DNA of 64,000 nucleotides, taken from Colocasia esculenta (taxonomy: Eukaryota; Streptophyta; Magnoliopsida; Alismatales; Araceae). Below, one piece after another: positions 1 through 10,308 of the stretch; within the stretch, counting starts at the first letter, position 1; every line of letters begins with the position of its first letter. Under the pieces are notes generated by a model. That model searched no databases and was not told the DNA's origin. It was given only the letters and a program-made list of their open reading frames with translations. A program made the position numbers and the translations under genes. The stretch lies in assembly GCA_014218235.1 (NCBI GenBank), contig CM024766.1, positions 69,057,207 to 69,121,206 of the forward strand, written 5' to 3'.

Positions 1-588
1 AGTTTGATTTAGTGCAATTGTTACTTTGAGTTTTCTATTTCATTAGTGTTCTATTTCTGTCCCCTAAACAGATTGGGAGCATGATGTGTTGTTCATGGTT
101 TCTGTAATATTTTCTTTACTGATTTTGTCATCATCTTTAGTACAGTAATCTGACATTCTTACAGTTCTTGTTGATCTCAACTTTAATCTTTGGTTGCATT
201 CTTTTCATTGTCTCAATATGATCTTTTCACTGTCTCATTCTGATAGATGTTTGTGGAGAGTTGAGAATGTGATTGTTCATCCCCTGAGCTATAGGGGTAC
301 ATTGATTGGATAATTTTTCTTTCAAGGATTTTTGTTGACCTGTTTGATCCCTCAATTGAGAGGGTACAGTGATTCACGTTTAATGCATCGTCGATAAAGA
401 TTTCAAATCGAAGTAGTTTTTAAGTCAAACTTTATTCTGCCTCTCCGTGGATATGACCTGTTCTCACCATTGTGCTAGTTCCTTTTTACTATTTTAATTC
501 TGTGAGACAGTTTAGAGGAAGTGCACATTTTGACTTGTGCGAGGAACTCTGGACAACGAAAATGCACAATCAACAATGCGCGCGCATT
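1..588. other. Unassigned non-coding stretch, probably Cop1 sequence 3' of ORF3
   Basis: No credible ORF, no minus-strand polypurine tract and no LTR terminus is visible. In Cop2 the equivalent interval between the ORF3 stop and the 3' LTR is about 430 bp with a clear polypurine tract. Here 588 bp pass without one, so Cop1 may have a longer 3' leader or a deleted end. I see nothing else in it. Confidence 0.4.
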
Positions 589-1764
589 TCAGGATCCATC
601 TCTCTCGGAGTAGAGGTGGTCAAGCCGGTCATCTAGAGTGTTGAGGCGAGCATCCACTTGATCAAATCTTGAAGTCATGTGAGCAAATCCTGAGATCATT
701 TCTTGATGGATTTGTGCCAAGTAGTCACGAAAGGATTGTTCCTCAGGCACAGGTACATCAGCAAACTCTTGAGCTTGATCAGGCATTTGCTCATCCTGAG
801 AGTCTTCATCACTGCCGGCATTAGCGTCATCGGCTTCATTGTCTTCTTCATTGGATGACTCTTTAGCTCCTTGGGGATCCTTTCCTTTGAGAGTCCTTGA
901 GACTACACCGTCTACAATCTTGTAGCCCATTCGGTTGGCGGCAGTGAGATCAAAAGCACTTCGGGATTTTAATGAGATGAGCTCACTTGCAGGGATAGGA
1001 ATGCCAAGGAAAATGAGAAGAGAGGTGATCGGGCAAACATATGGCATTGATCTTTTGGTGTTTGAGAAACATCGACGGATGAGGCTTATCATGAGTTCAG
1101 ACAGATTGATTTGTTGACACTTGAGGAAGAATATGAACAAGGATTTGTGGACCTCAGTGACTAACTCTCGGCTGCCATCCTTTGGGACGATCAAGGTGGT
1201 GAAGATGTGATGGATCATCCGGATCAAAGGAGGAAAGGAGTTGGCATTAAGACGAGCAATTTCTTTGGTGGAGTCATAGGGTTGCAACGTGAGAAGTTCA
1301 TAGTACTCAGAAGCAGAGGGAGTGTAGTTGAAGATTTCAACTCCTGAGTTTGGAATTTCAAGGGCTGTTGAGATGAGATTGGCGGTGAGGCGAAAACGAG
1401 TGCCTTTCACCGAAGAGTAGAGATCTCCCTGATCGGAAAGCCCTAGGTTATTGAAGAACTCTGTGACGGAAGTTTGTGAGTATTGCAAGTGAGAGTACAA
1501 GAAGGATGTCCACCCTTGAGTGTCAAAATAGGGTAGGAGTGAGGGGAACATCGGTGCTATGGACTCGAAGTCCACATACCGGGATTGGACAATTTTCTTG
1601 AAGGTGCCGGTGGCTCGGATAAGACGGAGACCTTGAGGAACGATGAGTTCCGGCAACCGATCCTCGCGATGTTTGCTGCGACGTTCAGAAGGAGCCCTGG
1701 AACTTTCTCCGGCGTCCGTCGGAGCGCGACGACGGCGAGCGAGAAGCTTTGATTTGGGTGCCAT
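589..1764 (-). CDS. ORF3 of Cop1: plant-transposon-type protein, basic N-terminus and C-terminal coiled coil (391 aa)
   Basis: An intact 391-codon ORF lies about 1.9 kb downstream of pol, where some Sireviruses carry an env-like gene. Residues 1-40 are very basic (RRRR, SERRSKHRED), suggesting nuclear targeting or nucleic-acid binding. Residues about 50-270 resemble the family called 'putative plant transposon protein' (a FFNNL motif, then VKGTRFRLT, then PPLIRMIHHIFTT). About 295-335 is strongly acidic. About 345-390 is a heptad-like coiled coil (FDQVDARLNTLDDRLDHL). I see no signal peptide or membrane segment, so an envelope role is unlikely. Cop2 carries a broken homologue at 21904-23882. 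The start at 1764 gives the whole basic N-terminus and matches the Cop2 homologue (MVMK...RR). Biochemical function is unknown; sequence-specific DNA binding is only my inference. Confidence 0.72.
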   Translation of the reverse strand: MAPKSKLLARRRRAPTDAGESSRAPSERRSKHREDRLPELIVPQGLRLIRATGTFKKIVQSRYVDFESIAPMFPSLLPYFDTQGWTSFLYSHLQYSQTSVTEFFNNLGLSDQGDLYSSVKGTRFRLTANLISTALEIPNSGVEIFNYTPSASEYYELLTLQPYDSTKEIARLNANSFPPLIRMIHHIFTTLIVPKDGSRELVTEVHKSLFIFFLKCQQINLSELMISLIRRCFSNTKRSMPYVCPITSLLIFLGIPIPASELISLKSRSAFDLTAANRMGYKIVDGVVSRTLKGKDPQGAKESSNEEDNEADDANAGSDEDSQDEQMPDQAQEFADVPVPEEQSFRDYLAQIHQEMISGFAHMTSRFDQVDARLNTLDDRLDHLYSERDGS

Positions 1765-3687
1765 CTCAGGAAGAAGGGTGAGAATGGTGTGTGAAGGGAG
1801 AGTGGAGGGATCCTAGACGAGGAGTAGCAGGATCGTCGGAGACGGAGCGGATTTGGATCCCTGAAGGGGGAAAGAGAGGGGGTTTAGAGAGGAGGAGGAG
1901 GAAATGAGAGAGGTGAGAATGGGTCGTGGGTGGCCTTAGAATGGGTTTAGAAGGTTTTAAAAGAGAGGCCCCACAAAAAGGAGGTGAACCGGCGCGAGGG
2001 TTTTTCTTCAAAAACAGGTCTGGGCCGTCGTCTGTCGACAGATGACAGTCTATCTGTCGACAGATAACCCCTTTTTGGTTAAAAATTGATTTTTGACAAT
2101 ATTTTTCAAAGGGACAAGTGTTCATTTGTTGTTTTAAGGCAAAATAGGTGTATGTGCAAGATAAAAATGCATATCCATTATGATAAAGACATGACACAAT
2201 TCTAGAACGAGTTTGAATTAAGACAGAGAAGTTCTTTAATTAGATCATGAAGAACACATTTCACAATAGCCAGTGAAAATTAAATAACTCTTTTGATGAA
2301 GGCCGTTGAAGAAAAACATGCATCTAAATAGAGATGATAGTCAGATGACATTTGAATTAGATGGCCATTAGAATATCTTACCCAAGAAGCACATTGGACT
2401 TGACATAAAAAGATTTCGGAGGCTTCACTCTATTTCTGGTATGATTTTAGAATCTTTAAACAACGAAGATGGAAAAGAGTGGCAATGAGGAGCACTTTCA
2501 CTTTTTCATGTGAAGGTAGACACTTGTGATGCCAATACCCCCAGTTACTCAATGTGAGTGTCCATCAAGTCATTGTATAGAGATAATGAAACAACCTTTT
2601 GACGCAAAGACCGACATTGGTGATGCCCATGTCCCCGGTTACTTAGTCATTTTCATCATTGCTCTACCTCCATCCCATAAAGAGAGATAAATTTTTGATT
2701 GAACCGAAGAAATAGGTAGCTTTTCTCTTTTTTTTATTTTTTTTTAATTTTAGTCAAGTACAAGAGGTTTCTTTAGGTAAGTTATAATGTAGAACATTAA
2801 ATTCAAGAGCTTTCTGATTTTTCAAATCATTTTAGATTCATGTTTAACGACAAGGGAGTTATTCAAAGGAGATGTTTAAAAATCATTTGGTTTGCTCATT
2901 GTGTTCAAAATGATCTAAAAAGACCTCAATCAAGTGTTGCATCAAACATCATTTCGACTTGGTTCACGACTTTGACATGAAGTGGATATGAAAATGTTAT
3001 ATTGCACACAAACAAACTAATGTTTACCTTTAAATCAATCAAAGAACACTTTCTTGAGAAGTATGAAGAAGGAATTGAACAATAAAGAAGAATGTGTGTA
3101 TCTGTCGACAGAAGGAATCTGTCTGTCGACAGATGCACACAGACTGATGAATTGAAGTTTCAGTCAGAACAAAACTGAGTGTACCTGTCGACAGATGGAA
3201 TGAGTCTGTCGACAGATATCAACAGAGTGGATTTTTCTGGTTTCAGATTGAGTGCACATTGAGTTCAAGGAAGTGAGGATTAAAAATGAAGTGAAGGAAG
3301 AGTTTCCTCATGAAAATACTCATCTACCTTTAACTCACTCCCCCATAGTGTGTGCACGTGTTGACACAACATCAAGTCAATGATTTACACAAGCATTTGA
3401 TACAAGACAAACATGTTCATGAAAGGAAAGTCATACACAAGCACATGGTCACAGAAAAAGCATTGTTTCATAGAGTTAACATGATAAAATGTAAGGAAAC
3501 TAAAAATCCTATGTGAAGTACAGGGCCTTTATATGAAATGGGACTATTGATACTTGGCGGAGAATATTCCTCACGCATGATGATAGTTTCCAAACAAGCC
3601 GAACTTGTTCTTCCACAGTTCACCATTTGATATACCACATAGTCATTCACATATAAAGAGCATGTACTCCAATATGGATAGTTAGCT
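1765..3687 (-). other. Cop1 spacer between pol and ORF3, with three GTCGAC doublets
   Basis: No long ORF. GTCGAC cores start at 2034/2056 (just upstream of ORF3), 3104/3125 and 3187/3208, so each pair is 21-22 bp apart. Minus-strand purine tracts (plus strand ctccccc) occur near 3335. A block at 3549-3640 just after pol is conserved with Cop2, including a hairpin at 3593-3609. It reads as a leader or cis-regulatory region for ORF3. Confidence 0.6.
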
Positions 3688-6600
3688 TCATTGCATTTTA
3701 CACAAACCCAATTCTCTTCTTAAGGATGTGAATCTATCTTCAGACAAGGGTTTGGTGAAAATATCAGCCAATTGTTTTTCTGTGGGAATGAAATTAAGTT
3801 CCAAGGTTTTATTGGCAACTTCATCTCTCAAAAATGATGACAGATTTCAATGTGTTTAGTCCTTGAGTGTTGGACAGGGTTTTTTGAAAGGTTGATAGCA
3901 CTTGTGTTGTCACATAGATAGGTGTGCATCCAATTTCAACATTATAGTCAGCTAACTGACTTTTGATCCACAACACTTGAGCTGCACAACTTCCTGCAGC
4001 GACATATTCTGCCTCTGCAGTGGAGAGTGCAACTGGTGTTGTTTCTTGGATGCCCACGAAACCATGCAACCGCCAAGAATTGGCAATATCCACTAGTGCT
4101 TTTTCTGTCAATTTTACATCCAGCATAATCAGCATCAGAATATGAGATCAAATCAAAACTACTGCCTGCTGGGTACCAAAAACCCAAATTGTATGTGCCT
4201 GAGAGATATCAGAAAATTCTCTTGACTGCAATTAAATGGCTTTCCTTTGGACTAGATTGATATCTAGCACAAAGGCAAACACTAAATTGTATATTCGGTC
4301 TACTTGCAGTAAGATAAAGGAGTGAGCCAATCATACCTCGGAAGTGCTTTGCATCTACCGGTTTACCTTTCTCATCATTTTCCAATTTGACGCTTGTGCT
4401 CATTGGGGTGGAGGCTGGTTTGGCTTGCTCAAATTGAAATCGTTTGAGAAGCTCTTTGACATATTTTTCTTGATTTATGAAGAAGCCTTCTTCATGTTGT
4501 TTCACCTGCAAACCAAGAAAGAATTGAAGCTCCCCCATTAGACTCATCTCAAATTCACTGTGCATGTGTTTAGAAAATTCTTCACACAGTGAAGGGTTAG
4601 TAGAACCAAATATGATATCGTCCACATAAACTTGTACAACAATTATGTGATTGCGAACTTTCTTAGTGAAGAGAGTTTGGTCCACTTTACCTCTTGAGTA
4701 GTTTTTGCTTACCAGAAAATTGCTTAGTCTATCATACCAAGCTCGAGGTGCCTGTTTCAAACCATAAAGAGCTTTGTGCAATTTATACACATGGTTAGGC
4801 ATTTCAGAATTTTCAAAACCTGGTGGTTGAGAGACATAGACTTCTTCTTTGATATAGCCATTTAAGAAAGCAGTTTTAACATCCATTTGATAGAGTTTGA
4901 ACTTATGGGAGCATGCATATGCCAATAAAATTCTGACTGCTTCTAACCTGGCTACAGGAGCAAAGGACTCTTCAAAGTCTACACCAAATTCTTGACTATA
5001 TCCTTTTGCTACGAGTCTTGCTTTATTTCTGACCACTTTTCCTTCTTCATTAAGTTTATTCCTAAACACCCATCTAGTTCCTATGATAGAAATTTCAGGG
5101 GTTCTAGGAACTAAACTCCATACATTATTTCTTTGAAATTGACCAAGTTCCTCATGCATAGCATCAATCCATGAGTTATCTTTTAAGGCTTCTTCAACAT
5201 TTTTGGGTTCCACTTGAGAAACAAAAGCAAAAAGATCATGTTCAATTATTTTTCTTACTTGAGACCTCGTTTGAACAGAATCATTTAAACTACCTATCAC
5301 ATCATCAAGTGGGTGATCTTTGGAATACCTCACATTTGTGATTGTTGAAGGGCCGGGAGTATCTTGTCCTTGAGGAATTTGATCTTGTGAGTGTCGCTCT
5401 TCAGGAGGTTCACTTTCTGGTGGATTCTCTTCAACTGTTTCATCTTGTTTTCTGAATGCTATTTCATCATCTTCATCGTAGTCCCTGTGAAGATATCCAC
5501 CTTTGGTCTTGGAATCTTCTTCAGATTTGTCTTTTGCTTTGACTTGTAGGTCCTTAAGCGATGTTCCTTCATCCTCTTTTTCAGCCATGTTAACATTCAA
5601 GCTGTTAGATTTGGCATAAGTCTCATCAAAAATGACATGTGGAGTTTCTTCCACAGTGCGTGTTTTATTATTAAACACCCTATATGCCCTAGAGTGTTCT
5701 GAGTAGCCTAGAAAAACACCTTGATCACTTTTGGCTTCAAATTTATCTAAATCAGATTTATCATTGTTATGAATAAATACCTTTGAGCCAAAAACTCGGA
5801 AGTACCCAAGGTTGGGTTTCTTACCTTTCAACAACTGGTAGGGGGTTTTCTTTATCACAGGTCTTACCATGGCTCTGTTTAGAATGTAGCACGAAGTGTT
5901 CACCGCTTCTGCCCAAAAGCTTTTGGAGAGTTGGCCTTCAACTAGAAGAGTGCGAGCCATTTCCACCAATGTTCTGTTTTTCCTCTCCACTACTCCATTT
6001 TGTTCTGGAGTCCTTGGGGAAGAGAACAGATGTTCAATCCCTTGGTGCCTGCAAAAATCAGAAAAAGCATTGTTATCAAATTCTCCCCTGTGATCGGTGC
6101 GGATTGAACATATTTTATTCACATTGCCATGCTCAATCTTATTAAAGAATTCTTGGAAGATTGTAAGTGTTTCACTTTTGTGTGCCAAGAATTTGACCCA
6201 TGTGAACCTAGAAAAATCATCTACAATGACAAAACCAAAACGTTTGCCATTGAGACTTAGAGTTCTAGTTGGTCCAAAAAGGTCCATGTGCAACAGTTCA
6301 TATGGTTTAGATGTGCTTACCGGTGCTTTGGATTTGAAAGACTTTCGGGTTTGTTTTCCCTGTGCACATGCATCACAAAAACTTTCATTGTTATTAAAAG
6401 AAATGTCAGGAAGTCCACTTACTAATTTGAGCTTCATGATCTTGTGCAACACGTTGTAGCTCGCATGGCCAAGCCTACGATGCCACAAGGTCAATTCATC
6501 CTGTCTATTTGCAACAAGACACAAGTTATCATTTTCTGGATCATCTAAGTCAACTAGGTAAATGTTATTCACTCTTTTTCCAGAAAATTTTACACTTCCT

Positions 6601-6910
6601 GTTTCTTTATCAACAATTTGACATGAATTTGATTCAAAGATGACGTTGTGACCTCTATCACATAATTGACTTATGCTAAGCAAATTGTGATTAAGGCCAT
6701 CAACCAACAGTACATTTTCAATTGAATTGGAGGAACACTTACCAACATTACCTGTGCCAATTATTTGGCCTTTGTTGTTACCTCCAAAAATGACTTCCTC
6801 CGTCTTTCTCCACTAGGAAACAGAATTTAGATTTGTCGCCCGTCATATGCCTCGAACAGCCGCTATCCAAGTACCATTTGTTTTGATGTTGGGCTGCTAG
6901 GCATTCCTGC
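3688..6910 (-). pseudogene. pol: pol of Cop1 (protease, integrase, RT, RNase H), frameshifted
   Basis: Protease active site DSG is at 6859-6867 in WYLDSGCSRHMTGD. A frameshift near 6793 separates it from a long open frame 6707-4209. That frame holds the GAG-pre-integrase zinc region (LWHRRLGHASYN, CDACAQGK), the integrase core with its acidic residues visible (HMDLFGP, RTDHRGEF, VVERKNRTL), and RT with YVDD at 4617-4628 and LYGLKQAPRAWYDRL upstream. A TGA at 4209-4211 interrupts RNase H, which continues to 3688 (SDADYAGCKIDRKST, ALSTAEAEYVAA) through further frameshifts; the C-terminal part after 4000 is scrambled. The order integrase before RT identifies Ty1/copia. It could not make a complete polyprotein. 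Readable domains suggest moderate age. Confidence 0.92.
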
Positions 6911-6969
6911 ATAAGTGGATCAGACAAGAGGTTTTGGTACCCAAATTACTTTGGGTCCCAAAATTTCAT

Positions 6970-8873
6970 TCATGCAACAAAGTAGATGTTTAGGAATCCA
7001 AACCTGTTTGAATTTTTGTTTCTTTGGATTATTCCAGCATTGTTTTTCATCATGACCAATCTTTTTACACACATTGCATGAAGGAATTTTCTTTTCAATT
7101 TTTTGTTGCTTGATAACTGTTTATTGGTTGAAATTGTTCTTGTCTGTCGACAGGCACCATTCCATCTGTCGACAGGTGGCTTTTTCTTTTGTTTGATGGG
7201 AACATTTTGTTTGGGTTGCATTGCTTTGGTATGAGGTTGACTTGTTTTATGCTTTGTGGGAACATGCTTGCTTGTGCTTGGGCTAGGATCAACGAAGGAA
7301 GTAATCAATGACTCTCCTATTTTCTTTTGTTTGACAGGTTGATATCCTAACCCATGCTTGGTTACATGAACTTTAGCACCCAAAACCGCGTCTAGATTTT
7401 GTTTCCCTTTTACAAATTTCATCAAGTCCTCAGATTTCTCTTTCAATTCCTTTTCAGTTTGTTCCAACTTTTTCTTTGTTTCTAGATGTTCTTCTTGAAG
7501 GAATTCAAGAGAATGGCTTAAACAGTCTTTTTCTTTTTGTGTTTCTTGCAATCTCATTTTTAAGCAATCCATCTCTTCATTATGAGTCTTTTCATCAACT
7601 TTCATCATTTCTATTTCTTTTGTCAGGAATGCAATTCGTTCATCATTGTTCTTATCATGCACAAGGGAGTTGCATTTCTTTTTTAATGCTTTATTTTCAG
7701 ATTTATATTCACAAAATTTTTCAAATAAAGTAGTGTATGCTTCCTCCCATTCACTTGTAGTGAAATCATCAAATGAGAAATTTACCTCGGTGGAGTCATC
7801 ACTCCTAGCCATCAAGCATTTCACTTCTTCATCATCGGATGTTTCTTGTGCATCTTCATCTTCATCTTCATCACTCCAGGTGGCCAACATTGCTTTGGCT
7901 TTCTTGGAGGTGAATTTTTCCTTCTTCAGCTTCTTCTTGAGTTCCGGGCATTCTCCTCTCATGTGCCCCTGTTTCTTGCATTCATAACAAACAATATCAG
8001 ATTTTTTGTTGGACTCATATTTCTGTGAAAAATTTTTCTTGAAGGGTTTGGAGTTACCTGAGTCTCTCCTTTTGAACTTCAGAAATTTCTTGAATTGTCT
8101 AGTGAGCATTGCCATTTCACCATCATCACTCTCACTAGATGTTTCTTGTTCATCACTATCTTGTTGAATGGATTTCTTGGAACTTGTTGATGTTTTATTG
8201 GATGCTTTTAGAGCAATTGACTTCCTAGGATTTTCTTCTAATTCTTTTCTTTTGATGTTGATTTCATATGTCATTAAGGAGCCAATTAGTTCATCCAATT
8301 TCATTTTAGAAAGGTCTTTGGAATCCTCAATGACAGTGGCCTTAGTATTCAAGATGAAGTAAGAGATCGAAGTATCTTTCTTACTAAGTCACTTTCAGAG
8401 TATTCCTTCTTAAGACCTTTTAGCCCGTTAACTATTAGCATGAATCTTGCAAACATGTCTGATATGGTTTCATCAGTTTTCATCTTGAACATTTCATATT
8501 CAGACACTAACATGCTAACTTTAGTTTCCCTTACCTCGGACGTACCTTCGTAAATGAGTTCAAGTTTGTCCCACATCTCTTTTGCTGTTGAGCATGTGGA
8601 GACTCTTGAAAATTCCTTTGGATGCACCGCACATTGCATCATGTTTAGTGCGCTCCAGTTGAGAGTTCCTTTAGCTATTTGGTCTTTCGTCCAGGTGTCT
8701 TCGTCCTCGGGCAACACATATGGTCCCTTGCTGACTATCTTCCACAGCTCGTAATTTTGAGCTCTCAAAAATACCTGCATGCGATTTTTCCAATAAGAGT
8801 AGTCAGTGCCATCAAAATAGGGTGGCCTGGTTACTGAATGTCCCTCGGCCATATACCCTTTGCTAGAATCCAT
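6970..8873 (-). pseudogene. gag: gag of Cop1, one frameshift
   Basis: The start at 8873 (MDSSKGYMAEGHS) lies about 60 bp inside the PBS. The N-terminal domain is of UBN2/DUF4219 type (YWKNRMQVFLRA, KEMWDKLELIYEGTS, FARFMLIVNGLK) and runs to about 8352, where one lost base shifts the frame. The rest (8352-6970) has the zinc knuckle CYECKKQGHMRGEC, acidic stretches and a long coiled coil (about 7730-7430), all typical of Sirevirus gag. The C-terminus contains a GTCGAC doublet (7146/7168) that is translated as part of the protein. Capsid formation and RNA packaging are the family's roles. Confidence 0.9.
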
Positions 8874-8935
8874 AAGATCGAAAATCTCCTGATCGCTAGA
8901 TCAATTTACGAAAAGCTGTAAATCGGAGAAACCTC

Positions 8936-8947
8936 GCTCTAATACCA
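8936..8947 (-). other. Primer binding site of Cop1
   Basis: The minus strand reads TGGTATTAGAGC beside the LTR end, complementary to the 3' end of initiator tRNA-Met with one mismatch from the usual TGGTATCAGAGC. Confidence 0.85.
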
Positions 8948-9165
8948 ATTGAAGGGTTACGAGGAATAACACGATATGGTAATCTAGAAGGGGGGGGGGT
9001 TGAATAGATTACGACAAATTCTAACTACTGATGATTCTTTTCGGTGCTACAGCAATCTTAATGAAAACTTGATTAGAATTTGATTAAGATTAAGAAAGCT
9101 TGAGTTGATATATAGAGAACAGGGTATCAAACGTGCGTATGAACACCGTGCCTACCAATCATCTA

Positions 9166-9335
9166 TCGCAAAATGCGAACAAACCACAGAACACGATGAT
9201 TTAAGGTGGTTCGGAGTACACAACTCGTGTATCCTACATCCACCGTCCACACACACATGCAGAAACGACTGCTTATGAGCGAGTTCAACACAACAACTCA
9301 ACCACACACACGTTGTCTGATGAAACACGATCAGA
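9166..9335 (-). other. Hairpin series in the transcribed part of the Cop1 LTR
   Basis: Perfect short inverted repeats follow each other: TCGCA/TGCGA (9166-9178), AACCAC/GTGGTT (9182-9211), TACAC/GTGTA (9217-9231), then GAGTT/AACTC and CTGAT/ATCAG between about 9280 and 9335. They lie about 350-530 bp downstream of the TATA box, so would be in the 5' leader of the genomic RNA. The third is homologous to a Cop2 hairpin (20070-20090). Confidence 0.5.
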
Positions 9336-9683
9336 ACAACTACAAATTCGTGAATCAAGCACAAGGGATGCTCGAAACACAACCACACACACACGATGGA
9401 ATGGAAATTATGAAATGGAGAAGAATTTAGAGTTGGGAAACAAATCCGGTTGGAATTCTTCTTGTGGATCGTCCAAACGCTCTTCAAACTTCGATTGGAT
9501 GTAGATTGATCGATGTAGAAGGTTGAATTGACGACGATCCGGCTTCAACTTCGCATGGATGGCGATTCCACGACGATCTGGGCAGAAGGTTGAAGCAGAG
9601 CAGCAATTTGGGGCTTTTCCTCTTGGTCCCTTGGAGGCTCTTGGATGGGAGGCTGCTCTCTGCGAATTTGGCTCCAAAAGGAT

Positions 9684-9693
9684 GCTTATATAG
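9684..9693 (-). promoter_or_regulatory. TATA box of the Cop1 LTR
   Basis: Element-strand CTATATAAGC, a strong plant TATA consensus. It places the likely U3/R boundary roughly 30 bp further along, near 9655. Confidence 0.6.
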
Positions 9694-9778
9694 TGTTAGG
9701 TAAAGGTGGGGGTCGTGGAGGAAGGAAACACCCAAGTGGGGCCGGATTTGGAAACTCAAAATCTCATGTTTCCGTCGT

Positions 9779-10058
9779 CTGTCGACAGGTGCACTTGCAT
9801 CTGTCGACAGGCAGACTCAGGCTGAGAACTTGGTTTCAGAACATCTGGATTTCTGAGTGTATCTGTCGACAGGCAATTTGCATCTGTCGACAGGTGCACT
9901 CAGGAATAGAAAACCTGAGTTCTGTCCTGGGTTGACTGTGTGAATCTGTCGACAGGTTCATTGCATCTGTCGACAGATACACTCAGAGATGCAAACCTGA
10001 GTTCTGTCTTGGAATGACTGTATGAATCTGTCGACAGGTATATTGCATCTGTCGACAG
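9779..10058 (-). promoter_or_regulatory. Four phased CTGTCGACAG doublets upstream of the Cop1 TATA box
   Basis: The perfect 10-bp palindrome CTGTCGACAG starts at 9779, 9801, 9863, 9884, 9946, 9967, 10028 and 10049. Within pairs the spacing is 22, 21, 21 and 21 bp; between pairs it is 84, 83 and 82 bp. The palindromes are invariant while flanks drift. Four more doublets of this word occur elsewhere in Cop1, including one in gag. Confidence 0.85.
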
Positions 10059-10308
10059 ATACACCTCTTGAACAGTTTTTTGTGATATTTGCTCATCTCC
10101 TCAATGCCTCTTCAATGCTCCATCTTTCATGCTTGTGCACCTATATGCAAATACATTGTTAGTGATATACATTGTATGATTTGGCAATGTTTAACTCAAT
10201 CTCTTTCATGGTGTTTTTCATGTTAGTTAGCACATCAATTTTGCATTAAATCAATGTTCAAGGATATTAATGTGATCATCAAAAACATGATCTATGGAAA
10301 ACCCAACA

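Larger units (their letters stand above)
1..10308 (-). mobile_element. Cop1: Sirevirus-type Ty1/copia retrotransposon, 3' end beyond window
   Basis: Read on the minus strand from 10308 downward: 5' LTR, PBS, gag with one CCHC knuckle and a coiled coil, pol in copia order (protease, integrase, RT, RNase H), a 1.9-kb spacer and an extra ORF3. Gag type, met-initiator PBS, a G-run near the LTR end (8989-8999) and an ORF after pol fit the SIRE/Sirevirus clade. The 3' LTR should lie left of base 1, so no target duplication can be checked. The element sits in gypsy element Gyp1. Gag and pol carry frameshifts and a stop; ORF3 is intact. Confidence 0.88.
8950..10308 (-). repeat. 5' LTR of Cop1 (1359 bp)
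   Basis: The plus strand runs TGAAGGG...ACCCAACA, so on the element strand it starts TGTTGGG and ends CA. The inner end abuts the PBS. A G-run lies at 8989-8999. A TATA box on the element strand is at 9684-9693, and four GTCGAC doublets lie upstream of it at 9779-10058. Hairpins occupy the transcribed part at 9166-9335. The partner LTR is outside the window. Confidence 0.85.

Noticed and set aside
5783..6459. Plus-strand ORFs overlapping Cop1 pol
   Set aside because: Antisense shadows of integrase coding sequence; no independent similarity.
9779..10058. Regular palindromic repeats suggesting a CRISPR array
   Set aside because: Repeats are 10 bp, intervals are repeat-like rather than unique spacers, no cas gene, and the context is a plant LTR.
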